A DNA stretch of 64,000 nucleotides from Verticillium longisporum. Taxonomy: Eukaryota > Ascomycota > Sordariomycetes > Glomerellales > Plectosphaerellaceae. Under the pieces are notes generated by a model that saw nothing but the letters and a program-made list of their open reading frames with translations, was not told the DNA's origin and did not search any database. Location: the NCBI GenBank assembly GCA_019188255.1, contig JAETXT010000007.1:806001-870000 (forward strand). Direction: 5' to 3'. The translations under genes and the position numbers were made by a program. Positions 38,245-48,719 of the stretch are shown in pieces (positions within the stretch are counted from its first letter, which is position 1; each line of letters opens with the position of its first letter).

Positions 38245-38677
38245 TGTTACGACCTGGCAGCTTCCGAAGGGGGAACACTGTCAGAGGGTTAGGGTTGCTG
38301 TTTGCAGAAGCTTAGGTTGTGACTCTGAGACGATGTGGTGTCGTAAGGCGTTGCGCACTCGTTACAATGGATACAAGGTAAGACTTAGATTGATCACTGT
38401 CGTGAGAAAGAATGTATCTACAAGTACCGAATGCCCGTCCTTATATACCTGTCATTCTGTCCTTGTCGTGTTGGGTTGGTGAGTCCATGTTGGATGGCTC
38501 ACCTTTCTTGTCGTGATCCTGTTGCTTGGGTCACGGTGTGGTTAGTGACCGGATCACTTTGAGAATCGTGATCTGGTCACGGTCACGTGAGTGATCCTGT
38601 GGGTCCGTGCGGCGCGTCCGATCGCCTGCGGGGTGTCCTGCCTGGTGTCCTGGTGACGACCGGGCTGGGGCGTTACA
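38245..38677 (-). mobile_element. Solo LTR S1, free of RIP
   Basis: 433 bp with TG...CA ends and a perfect 5-bp target duplication AGTAG (38240-38244 and 38678-38682), inserted in K. Base composition is normal, in sharp contrast to the surroundings. The fragment at 41880-41930 shows the uninterrupted target. The minus strand has TATATAAGG (complement at 38439-38447), a good TATA box, which suggests minus orientation. A full element presumably inserted recently and was reduced to one LTR by recombination. Confidence 0.93.
38439..38447 (-). promoter_or_regulatory. Probable TATA box of solo LTR S1
   Basis: TATATAAGG on the minus strand, conserved at 39969-39977 (plus) in S2 even though S2 is RIPed. 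Confidence 0.45.
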
Positions 38678-38767
38678 AGTAGATAGACGTCTATTAATAA
38701 TAATCTATTATCTTTAATAGAAATTTAGGATTATATAATAGAGCGAACGTAGTCTAGTTATTATTAT

Positions 38768-38950
38768 TATTAGGGATCTTACGTTAGGGGTATATCTAAG
38801 TATAGTGAAAGAGTTAAGTTATTATTAAAGCTAGTTAGGCTATTGCCCTTATAAACTAGTAGAGTGCTCTGGCCTAGGACTCTAGCGGAGTCTAAGTCCG
38901 CTAGGAGCCCTAGGCTGGAGCACCTTCCACTAAAGGAGGTGCCTCTAATA
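38768..38950 (-). repeat. 5' LTR of K
   Basis: 183 bp, partner of 15984-16166, followed by the target duplication ATATA. It contains the hairpin at 38864-38923. Confidence 0.85.
38864..38923. repeat. Hairpin in the 5' LTR of K
   Basis: Arms 38864-38889 and 38897-38923 with loop GTCTAAG. The outer arm ends are GTGCTC and GAGCAC, the inner ends TAGCGGA and TCCGCTA. Confidence 0.8.
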
Positions 38951-39738
38951 ATATACCTTTAATATTCGAGAGATCGTTAAATTATAGGAATCGAAATCCT
39001 CTTTACTCTAACTTTAGAAGTCTTTAATAAATACTTCTAAGAAATAAACTCCTTTTATATTTATATATACGTTTATTACTTTAATAATCTAAATATTCTT
39101 AAGATCTATAAATATTAAATCTAATAATCCTAGGAATTATAACTCTATATTATTTATAATAAAATCGATATTAAGATCCTTTCTAACCCTCTAAATAAAG
39201 TATATAATATTAATATCCTTTAGAATAGTATTAAACTCTTATTATAGCTTTTTAGCGCTCTCTAGCTCTATTATAGAGCTATTATTATAATCTAAAGAGC
39301 TTATTATTATTAGGTTTTTATAAAGCTCTAGTATAGATAATTAACTATTCTATATAGCTTCGTTTTTTAGGTTTTATAGCTAGCGAGATAGCTTATTAAT
39401 AATCTTAATTATAGGAGTCCTAAGATACTCGAAGTAGATAGTACTCCTATAGATTATATAATAAGGGAATTTCCTATTTTTAAGTTTATATAAGAATCCT
39501 AAAATACTTAAAAATAAAATAGTATTCTTATAATTACTTATAAAGTATAATCGATAAGCTTATATATAGTAAATATACTATTTATAGGATCGATCCTAAT
39601 TTCTCTAGCTCTAACTATTCTATATTATATTAAATATAATATTAATTAATATTAAGAGGGCTTTACTATTTATATAAACCCTAATCTAATACTTCTACTA
39701 TATTTACGAGCTCTAAATAAGTAGGGTATCTAATAAGT
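38951..39738. other. Unclassified RIPed sequence right of element K
   Basis: Continuation of the older sequence at 15390-15983 into which K inserted. AT-rich and RIPed. I see no readable frame, RNA gene or known repeat in it. The last five bases, TAAGT, are the target duplication of S2. Confidence 0.5.
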
Positions 39739-40172
39739 TATAACGCCCTAGCCCGGTCGTCACTAGGACACTAGGCAGGACACCCCATAGGCGATCGGAC
39801 GCACTGCACGGACCCATAGGATCACTTACGTGACCGTGACTAGATCACGATTCTTAAAGTGATCCGGTTACTAACTATACCGTAACCTAAGTAATAGGAT
39901 TATAATAAGAAAAGTAAGCTATCTAATATAGACTTATTAACCTAATACGATAAGGATAGAATAATAGGTATATAAGGACGGGTATTCGGTATTTATAGAT
40001 ATATTCTTTCTTATAATAGTAATTAATCTAAGTCTTATTTTATATCTATTATAACGAGTACGTAACGCCTTACGATACTATATCGTCTTAGAGTTATAAC
40101 CTAAGCTTCTATAAATAAGTAACCCTAACCCTCTAATAGTCTTCCCCCTTCGGAAGCTACTAGGTCGTAATA
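39739..40172 (+). mobile_element. Solo LTR S2, RIP-mutated relative of S1
   Basis: 434 bp, the inverse of S1 by position-for-position similarity, with target duplication TAAGT (39734-39738 and 40173-40177). The first 120 bases keep many CpA and TpG (for example CACTAGGACACTAGGCAGGA), while 39860-40172 is strongly RIPed. TATATAAGG is at 39969-39977. Confidence 0.92.
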
Positions 40173-40177
40173 TAAGT

Positions 40178-40595
40178 CTTATAATAGTTAATTCTTAATT
40201 AATTTATCTACTTCTCTAAGTTACTACTACCTATATAAGTTAGATATACCTATCTATTCTTAGCGATTACGTAAGCTATAGTTTATATACTCCTAAGAGT
40301 AGTAGATTATAGATACCCTAGATATCTTAGATATTACTATCCTAATTATAGAGTTCCTTAATATTAGTTCAATAATTAGACTTAATAATAGTATATAGGC
40401 TATTCGGACTTTAAAGGAATAATATTAGAGATAAGCTTAATTTTATATTTAAGCTAAAGGATATTAAGTTTTTCGACCTATTCCTCTACTTCGAAGAAAA
40501 ATAGAATATATAATAAGAAAGTATAAGGATAATTTAATAAAATATCTATTAATTTATCGATATAATTAAATAATATATAATTTTAAGCTTAAACT
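40178..40595. repeat. Repeat L, copy 2, and adjoining RIPed sequence
   Basis: 40243-40385 is the reverse of 10146-10256 and keeps its hairpin (arms 40255-40264 and 40293-40302). 40386-40595 is RIPed sequence with a possible gag-like frame (FDLFLYFEEK near 40475-40505); its family is unclear. Confidence 0.5.
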
Positions 40596-40670
40596 ACGCC
40601 AATCAACAATGAACTCCCAACCAATAACGCGGACGCTGAAGGGGACACTCAGAGCCAGTCTGATAGCACT

Positions 40671-40940
40671 ATGGAGGACCATCCACGAGAAGCCAGCCTC
40701 ATGGACGTCGACACTAGTAGCAACCCTGAGAGTCCAGAGACAGTCATGCTGCGGCGCATCCAGCAACTTACAGAGGAGCCCACAATGGAGGGTTCAACCG
40801 AAAGCCATTTTATACCCGTCGCTGAACTAGTCAAGGTCCTTAACGGACAGGTCCGCGCTTACCAACCCGGCCAGCCTGGACAGACCATGGTCAGACTCTA
40901 TCGAGCACGGGACGGATCCGGATGGGTGGTCGTCTCTTAG
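40671..40940 (+). CDS. Small un-RIPed reading frame in K-family fragment
   Basis: 89 codons from ATG; the frame is open upstream to 40593, so the true start may be earlier or missing. The product is hydrophilic and acidic at the N-terminus (many Asp, Glu, Ser, Pro), with VMLRRIQQLTEE and VAELVKVLNGQVRAY as probable helices. It ends at TAG 40938-40940, which is one RIP-type change from CAG. The same frame continues as 40959-41120, so the original product may have been one chain of about 150 residues. It runs opposite to the pol genes of K. No known family is recognised. Confidence 0.45.
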   Translation: MEDHPREASLMDVDTSSNPESPETVMLRRIQQLTEEPTMEGSTESHFIPVAELVKVLNGQVRAYQPGQPGQTMVRLYRARDGSGWVVVS

Positions 40941-40958
40941 CCATCCCGTTGCTCTAGC

Positions 40959-41120
40959 ATGCCGGCTCTAGAGCCCGAGTCATGGAACCCGAGACTAGAT
41001 GGTGATGCCATCGCGGTGTCTGCAGATGACTGCTTCTATTGCGGATGGGATGGCAAGACTGGCCAGCTGCTGCTATGTGGTCATAGGCGTGGCCGCCTGA
41101 TTCTGTTCTGCCATGGCTAG
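40959..41120 (+). CDS. Small Cys/His-rich reading frame, in frame with 40671-40940
   Basis: 53 codons from ATG 40959 to TAG 41118-41120. It contains CFYC (residues 25-28), CGH (40-42) and CH (51-52), a pattern that could bind zinc. It is separated from the preceding frame only by a TAG and 18 bases without further stops. It lies in the GC-normal island; the matching part of K (near 37400-37470) is RIPed. Function unknown; a nucleocapsid-like or regulatory zinc protein is only a guess. Confidence 0.4.
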   Translation: MPALEPESWNPRLDGDAIAVSADDCFYCGWDGKTGQLLLCGHRRGRLILFCHG

Positions 41121-41123
41121 TAG

Positions 41124-41204
41124 TCCGACTAATGGGGATGGCGATTCTTGTCCGACTAATGGAGATGGCGACTCTTGTCCGACTAATAGGGATGGCGACT
41201 ACGA
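41124..41204 (+). repeat. 27-bp tandem repeat, three units
   Basis: Units at 41124-41150, 41151-41177 and 41178-41204, starting TCCGACTAATGGGGATGGCG, with a few differences. In the frame 41113-41340 they encode PTNGDGDSC-like repeats. The RIPed counterpart in K (about 37470-37540) has two units. Confidence 0.85.
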
Positions 41205-41936
41205 AGTCGTGGTGTCCTCTATCGTAGGAATAGGGGTATCGGTATTATCGTTAATCGGAATAGGGTTTATCTTTATAGAATATTTTCTAATAATAACCCT
41301 ACCCTCGATTTCCTTAGCTTATTTAAAGATTATTATCTAGTATCGGTCTTTAGTATCTATTTCCTAGAGTATAGTCTTATTATTATTTAGACTCTTATAT
41401 TAATTAATTAGTTTAGCGTATCGTGCTTATAGTATCCTCGCTATCCGCGAGAAAGCTATCTTAATTTAGTAATAGTCTATAACCTACTCTAGCGGATATC
41501 GGTATATACCTTATAACGATAATAATAAAGCTAACGGAGCTCTCTAGCTTATAGGTATAAACTATTATTCTTAAGGGATAGGGGAGAGCTTTCCGAATAC
41601 TAAGATTATAGATAAGTCTATTAGAGGTACTTTAATAGCTTAGTCTTAATAGTCTTTAGCTTAGTAATATAGCTAGTATACTTTAATTATCGTTATATCT
41701 AATATAAGTAGATTCTAGGTTAAGAGAATAAAGGAGGACTTAAATCTAATAATATAAGAGAGATAAGATAAATCTAATAATATAGGAGAGAAGAACTTAA
41801 TAGACTTAATAGGGACTTAACTCTAGCTTAATAATAGTAGGCTAGGAGGGGTTATTAATTTTATAATTAATATCTTTAGACTCCTATCTCTTCATTAATC
41901 TAGTAATAGATAGATATCTATTAATAATAGTCTATT

Positions 41937-42133
41937 TATAAGGAGTTAGACATTAAGAACCTAACCCCTATTTATATTATCGTAGTTACTTTAGTAATAA
42001 GCCCTAGTTTAAAAGGAGAGGTCGAGGCTATACTCGATAGCCTTAATAAGTTAAAATTAATATAATAGTTTACTAATTATTCGCTAATCTAATTACTTTC
42101 CCTAATCTAAGCCCTTAGCTTTATACCTTTATA
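41937..42133 (+). repeat. 5' LTR of G3
   Basis: 197 bp, from TATAAGGAGT to ACCTTTATA. Confidence 0.92.
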
Positions 42134-45100
42134 TTCTTTAATTTCTATAATTTATAATTAGATTAAGCTAAATAATAGATTAATTAAAGTATACTAGAAC
42201 TTAAAAGCGAACTATTTATTATAATAGATATTACTCTAAAGATAAATTAATAAGAATATTATCGGAATCGTCGAGGGGTAGCTATAATAAGAAGATTATA
42301 CCTAAACTAGGATCTTCTCTAGAAAACTATCGTTAAAGTATTAGCGACTATATAACTTAAGCCGAATTATAAATATAGGTCCTTTAAGCCTTAATCTATA
42401 AACTCTATAAATAGAAATACGAGAATAACCTCTTAATTTAATATTTTATTAAATATACCTTTATTATAAAGAATTATAATAAACTATTTATTTATAATTA
42501 TAAAATACTTAAAGAGGATATTATTATTATTTAAATTAACGATTAGCTTATTATAATTAAGGCTAGAAACGCTTTCTAATTTAATATAAATATAGCCTAA
42601 ATCGTAGAATAATTAATAATAAAACTTATTTATATTTTATAGATAATATAATAAAACTATACTTAGAACCTCGAAGCGACTTATAAAGAGGACTTTAATA
42701 AGGACGATATAAGTATTTATTAAGAAGATTTCTAAACCTTCGTAAAACGGGAATACTTATTAAAAGACCTATAAAACTTAGTTTATTAAGAATAATTATA
42801 TTTATTCTATTTCTAAGGAAATAAGGATATCTCTTTTCTTATCTTCTTTAATCGTTAAGAGAATATTTATTAATTATTTAATAAAAGTATAGATTATAGT
42901 AAAGAATATACTTTTAAGTATTTCCGATAATTCCTTTATTTTATAAAAGATAAGCTAATAAAATACTATATTCCTATTAAAGATATTAAAGTAGTTATAT
43001 ATAAAGCTTAATAAATATAAGATATTAATAAATCGTAGAATAAATAATAGGAAAATAAGAAACGAATTTATTCTTAATTAGCTTAGGGTAAACCCTATAA
43101 TACCGCCCTTAGCTATAGGGCCTTAAAGAGAGAAGCCTTATAGGATTAATCTCTAGTAAAATAAAGTTATTCCTCTTATTATAGTAGAAGTATTATACTA
43201 AAATAGGTAAGAAACCTAAACCCTTATTCTATAAGAATACTATTAAGTAGCTAAAATACTACCCCTATAATACTATTTAATATATACTTCTATTATAATA
43301 AGCTAGGGTATTAAGTATAGAATTATATATAGCCCGAGCTATAAAGGCTAAAGGCTATAATTATTAATATCAAATTATTTAAATTTAAGGGTATCTAGAT
43401 AATAGAATTTTCGGAAAACGATTTAATATAAGTTTTAACCTAAAGAATATTATATTAAAAATAAATATTAAGAAGACTATAAAAGCATTAACGATTATTA
43501 TCTAATAAAATAAGGAAATTAAATTCTCTATTAACTTAGATATTAGCGCTATTATAGATATTATTAATCTTACCCTTATTTAGCTATTAAAGCTATAAAA
43601 AATAGAAAGTATAGAAGCTCCTAAACTATAAACGTTTAATAAATAGATAGCGAATAATTATAGATTATTTACTTTCTTATTCTATTTATTAGATATATAA
43701 AATCGACCCTAATTATTATATTAATTATTTATATATATAAAACGATTTAAAGGATTAAAATATATCCTTCCATTTAATAATAATATAAATAAGGAAAATA
43801 TCTAAATAGATATTATTACTTAATCTTTTACTTAAAGCTATATATTTAATATAGACTTTAAAGAGTTTATAAAGATAATAATCGAAGATAAAGCTAAAGC
43901 TTATATCGTTTATATTACTTAAATAATAGCTATAACGCTTAATATAATAATTCCTATTATCGATAAGCCCTCTCCTAATAATAAATAAATTAAAGCGCTC
44001 CTTTTAGAATTTATAGAGTTTAAAGATATATTCTCTAAAGATTTAACGAAAGAATTATTAATATTAAAAGATATAGAATATTTAATAAATTTAAAAGAAA
44101 GAGCTAAACCTCTTTATAAGCTAATCTACTTATTATCTTAGAAATAGCTAGAAGAGCTCTATCGCTATATAATAGAAAGGGAGGCTATAAAGAGAATTAA
44201 GAAATCTATTAGCTTTATAGGGGCTTTAGTATTATTCATACTAAAGAAGGATAAGAGTTTACGCTTATATATCGATTATTAAAATCTAAATATAATTATT
44301 ATAAAGAATTAATACTCCCTCCCTTTAATAAGCGAACTTTTAGATTATTTAATTAAAATAAAATATTTCTTTAAAATAAATATCTAAGATATTTATTACT
44401 AAATTTATATTAAAGAGAATAATTAATAGAAAACTATATTCTAAACTTAATATAAATATTATAAATATATTATAATATTATTTAAGCTTTTAAATACTTT
44501 TATTATATTCTAAGTATATATTTACTAAATATTTACTAAATTATTAAACGATTTCTATATTATTTATTTAGATAATATCTTAATTTATTTAAGAATAAAG
44601 AAGGAGTATATAATTTACTTTTAATAAATCTTTAAGAGATTTTAAGATTTTAAGCTTTTTATAAAATAATTAAAATATTTATTTTATTAAGATAAAATAG
44701 AATTCCTTAAATTTATTATCTTTAAGGAAAATATAGCTATAAACTTAAATTATATTCAAGTAGTCGCTAATTAATAACCCCCTAAATCCTTTAAAGATAT
44801 ATAAATATTCTTCAGATTCGCTAACTTCTATTAATAGTTTATTAAAGGATATTCTAAGATAATAGTACTTTTATTAATATTATTAAAGCGAAGTATTATA
44901 AAGGTTAAGAAAGGATTATTTAAATAGCTACTTAAAGTATAGAAGGTATTTAAAATATTAAAGCTTATTTTTATTATTATTATAATCTTATAATATTAAG
45001 ATTATATATTTAAAAATTAGGTCGAGATTAATATATTAAACGATACTATCTTAAGGATCCTTAATTAAAAATATAAGAATAATTAAAGCTTTATCGTTTA

Positions 45101-47110
45101 TTATTTATAAAAGCTTTCGCTAATAGAATAGCGATAAAGGATTAAATAATAAGAATTAGTAATGATAATAAAAAGCTTAGAATATGAACGCTATTACTTT
45201 AAAGGTATAAATTAAATCTTTATAATATTAATTAATTATTAAGCCTTTAAGGGTATTATATAGGCTTTAACTAGAGACTTTCAGGGAAAGCTTATATAAT
45301 AAATATATTAATTATTATCTTTTAATTTTGAAATTTAATATTAACCTAAGATTATAAACCTAATTAATAGTCTCTTAAGATAATTAGATTATATAGGGGA
45401 ATAAGTATTAATAAATAATATACTCCTTATATTATCTAAAAAACTATAATTAATAGAAGACTTAGTTATAGATATTAAGCGAATTATTACGAAAATAAAA
45501 TTAAAGGATATTATAAATAGAGCCTATATCTAGGCTATCCGGGTAATATTATAAGGATAAAAGCCTATCCTAATATTAGGAAGATATTATAGCTCTAGGG
45601 AAAAGGGGCCTTTACCCTTTAAATAAAGGGTAATATATATTTACGCTATTATAATAAATAAAGCGGAAAGGAAAGCTTCTTTTTAACCTCGAAGCTAAAA
45701 AGCTAAAGCTAGAAAGTTAATAACGATTCGCTAAAGGATTAGAAAAAGGTCTAAGGAATCGATAGAATTTAAGGTTATTATTCTAGATTAATATATCCTA
45801 CGTTCTATTATAAAAAAGCTTATAAAGAATAAAATAATATTAAGGCCTACCTCTACCCTAGAATTTAAAGACTTAATTAAAGGATTATAAGCTATTAATT
45901 TAAGATACTTTTTTTAGAAAGAGAATATAAGCCGATAAACTAGAAGAGGGGAAGGTTATATTATAGATAATTAAAGTACCCTCCTCTTTAAAGGATAATT
46001 AATTATCCCTATATAAGGAACGCTCTATAAAGAGCTATTTAAATAATATTATAATAACCCTTAAATAGGATATATAGGGGTAAATAAGACCTTTAAGCTA
46101 TTAATAAGGAAATTCTATTAAGAAAATATATCTATTAACGTCCGCTATTATATCGCTAAATACTTAATATATTAAAGGATTTAAATACTTTAATATAAAT
46201 TATATAAAATACTATAATCGTTATTACTCTTATCCTATCCTTTCTAAGAAATATCTTTAAACTTTATTATAAGCTTAAGCCCTATATTAAAAGATAATAG
46301 CCTAGAATACGATTTTATTTTTATAATCGTAGACCGATTTACGAAAGAGGATATTCTACTTTAATTCTTAATTATTCTTAAACCTATTATATTTATTCTT
46401 TTAAAGATTATCGAATATAGCTCGAAATCTAGACTTATTAATAGATTTTATATTATATTTAAGAACTTAAGTAGAAGTCTAATATAGATTATTTTTAAGA
46501 GGTACTATTATTATATATATATCTTTATAATATAGATTTATTTAATTATTTCCTCTAATATATAAATAACCTATTTTATCTAAAGTAGGTAGACTAATAA
46601 TATTAATATTTAATTAAGGTATATAAAAGTAGTCTTTTAATATTATATCTTTAAGGGTATCTTATAAACGTATAATAATATCGCCTAGGCCCTCTAGGGA
46701 TATAGAACTAGCTTTTCCCTAAGAAGCCTTTAAATTATTATATTTTTAGAAATAATTAAAAAATAATTTATTTAAAATTATATAAATCATAGTAGTAATA
46801 TCTATAATACTTCTTAAGATTTATTCTAAAATATATAATATTCTCCCTATCTTTTCCCTAAAGCTATAATATAATTACTAAATCGATATTAAATAATTAG
46901 CTTACTTCCCTATATTAGAGAATAAATAGGATAAATAGGAAATCGAAGATATTATATCCTATAAAGAGGATTAAAGGTAAAGGCTCTATCTAGTAAAATA
47001 GGCTAAATAGTTAATAGAATATAATACCTAAGAACCTAAAAGCTATTTTAAAAATATAATATAAACCTTAAAAAATTATTAAAAGTATTAAAAGTATAGA
47101 TATAAATAAT
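42134..47110 (+). pseudogene. gag-pol remnant of chromovirus G3
   Basis: Plus strand: gag region, protease (DISAIIDIINLTL near 43540-43580, from an aspartic protease D-x-G-A type site), reverse transcriptase with DFYIIYLDNILIY at about 44550-44588 (YLDD box 44565-44576), RNase H, and integrase up to the first catalytic Asp (DRFTK at about 46340-46352). After the unrelated block 46353-46810 the C-terminal integrase tail and chromodomain-like region return. RIP stops throughout. Confidence 0.8.
46353..46810. other. Foreign 458-bp block replacing the G3 integrase core
   Basis: Between matches to G5 at 57225 and 57887, G3 carries 458 bp that does not match the other G copies, in place of about 660 bp with the second Asp and the Glu of integrase. 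It begins TATTCTACTT and is RIPed. Source unknown; an insertion combined with a deletion, or a chimeric junction. Confidence 0.5.
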
Positions 47111-47199
47111 AAAGTAAATAATTAAATTCCTAAATTAATTATTAATAAATTATTATATAAGGAAAATAAGAAATTAAAAAATAGTATTTTAATATTAAG

Positions 47200-47555
47200 C
47201 TTTAATAATATTATTAATTTATTAATTAAATAATATAATAGCGCTTTATAGCTATTATTATTAAGATATTAATTCTTTTTTATTATTATTAAAATAAAGG
47301 AAAAACTATTCTAAATTATCTATTTTACTTAAACCTTTAATAATTATATTATTAATACTTTTATTATTATTTCTATTATTATTCTCCTTATTATTATTAA
47401 TAATTTATATAATCTTCTAAGGAATTAATTAAGCTCTCTTTATTAAATAGCTAAGGGCTAGAGCTAGAGCGGAGCACTTAGTTAATCCTTTTAAAGTAAT
47501 AATAGCTTTAGAGGTAGGAGTTCGAGCTATTAATATTTCCTTAAGAGCTTCTAAA
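47200..47555 (-). pseudogene. Antisense frame of chromovirus G3, C-terminal fragment
   Basis: Reverse of the C-terminal part of the frame in G2 and G5 (Asn run, basic segment), broken off at the G4 LTR. RIP-degenerate. Confidence 0.45.
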
Positions 47556-47752
47556 TATAAAGGTATTAAGCTAAGGGCCTAGATTAGGGAAAGTAATTAG
47601 ATTAGCGAATAATCGGTAAGCTCTTATATTAACTTTAACTTATCGAGGCTATCGAGTATAGCCTCGACTTCTCCTTTTAAACTAGGGCTTATCGCTAAAG
47701 CATCTACGATAATATAAATAGGGGTTCGGTTCCTAATATCTAACTCCTTATA
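47556..47752 (-). repeat. 3' LTR of G4
   Basis: 197 bp, followed by the complement of the polypurine tract (CCTCCCCTCC). Confidence 0.92.
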
Positions 47753-48719
47753 TTACCTCCCCTCCTAAAGGTCTAGTCCCTAGAACTTATAATACCTTTA
47801 TTAACGTATCTTAGTACTTTAATATATTACTTCTTCGGCCTTATTCCTTAGTATAGCTATAATATAGAGCTAGGTTAGATACGTTATGGAAATTATAATA
47901 ATAGTAATACTAATAATAGCCTAGAAATAGGTAGTAATATAGAATAGTCCTTATTACTGATTTATAAGTAATAGTTTATTATACTTATCTTATAAGGTTC
48001 TCTTTATTATATTTATAATTCTCTTAGATCTCGCTATCCTTAGCTTCTTTTAATAATCGATATTCTTATAATTTATTATATTCTTATCTTATCTATTTAA
48101 TCCTATATTTACCTTTAATTAGTTCGATCTCTTTATTTAATTATTATTATATTAGATATTACCTTTCGTTTTAATAAAGTATATTTATATAATCCTTAGC
48201 TAGCCTAGGCTTACGATTACTAGCTTCTTAATATTAAGGCCGGGAACCCTTTATATAAATACTATTTTAATAAACTCGCTTTATAGCTAGATATTAAATA
48301 TATAGCTAGATATTCTAATATTAAATATATTACTTATAAGTTTAATAAAGGCGCCTATTTTATTATAAATTCGCTAAATCTTTTAATTATATTAATTAAT
48401 AGTTATAGATCCCTAAGCCCTTTTATAGGATTATTTAATTTATTTAATAAAAGGTCTATAATTATATATATATTAATAAAAGTACGATTTTATATAATTA
48501 TTTATTAAAATAATATACTTATTATCTCTCCTACCTCGCTAAAGTAATTAAATATTTTAAGATAATATTAGAAATTATTATCGATTTAGCTAATAATAGC
48601 TATTTCTATAATATTATAGGTTATATTTAAACTTTTAGGTTCCCCTTAATTAATAGTATAATATCTATTTACTAAAATATCCTTAATATATTCGCTATTA
48701 TCTCTCTAGCTTTATTAAT

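Larger units (their letters stand above)
16167..38767 (-). pseudogene. gag-pol and accessory frames of Gypsy element K
   Basis: Minus-strand remnants in order: a long frame in about 36700-36000 before the polymerase; reverse transcriptase with a VYIDDIIVF-like box (34265-34276 encodes YIDD, now YIND); RNase H; integrase with an SDRD-like block, and a C-terminal GPY/F-type module reading RIGPFKILEK near 32040-32080. Downstream, another frame begins at an ATG at 31303 and runs left; it reads as a Gln/Glu/Lys-rich, gag-like coiled coil. Region 37400-38244 is shared with the fragment at 41075-41936. Stops are RIP-type. Finding a gag-like frame after integrase is unusual for the group and is a tentative reading. 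Confidence 0.65.
15984..38950 (-). mobile_element. Ty3/Gypsy retrotransposon K (RIP-degenerate, host of nested insertions)
   Basis: LTRs 15984-16166 and 38768-38950 (183 bp each) are flanked by the same five bases, ATATA (15979-15983 and 38951-38955). Without Copia C2 and solo LTR S1 the element is about 9.8 kb. Minus orientation is shown by the pol domains and by a purine-rich tract on the minus strand next to the left LTR (complement at 16167-16180). The pieces are 16167-16760, 29481-38244 and 38683-38767. Confidence 0.85.
40596..41936 (-). mobile_element. Fragment of a second K-family element with an un-RIPed island
   Basis: 41205-41936 aligns with K 37540-38244, and the alignment continues left to about 41075 (K about 37400). 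From about 40596 to 41225 base composition is normal, with frequent CpA and TpG; to the right it becomes RIPed. Orientation is given as in K (coordinates colinear, so minus). The left junction at about 40595 is abrupt. The right end is cut by chromovirus G3. Confidence 0.7.
41937..47555 (+). mobile_element. Ty3/Gypsy chromovirus G3 (truncated at the right)
   Basis: Plus-strand G copy starting with a 5' LTR at 41937-42133, inserted in the second K fragment. Colinear with G5 except that the integrase core is replaced at 46353-46810. It breaks off within the antisense frame where the left LTR of G4 begins, so its 3' LTR is missing from the window. Confidence 0.85.

Noticed and set aside
40609..40830. 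73-codon plus-strand frame
   Set aside because: It overlaps the more protein-like frame of 40671-40940; composition suggests a shadow.
40566..40834. Minus-strand frames of 61-66 codons
   Set aside because: Short, overlapping the better plus-strand frame, and one runs into RIPed sequence.
41124..41204. Possible CRISPR-like array
   Set aside because: Units are contiguous with no spacers, in a eukaryotic retroelement.
41113..41340. 75-codon plus-strand frame over the 27-bp repeats
   Set aside because: The second half is translation of RIPed sequence; only the tandem repeat itself is supported.
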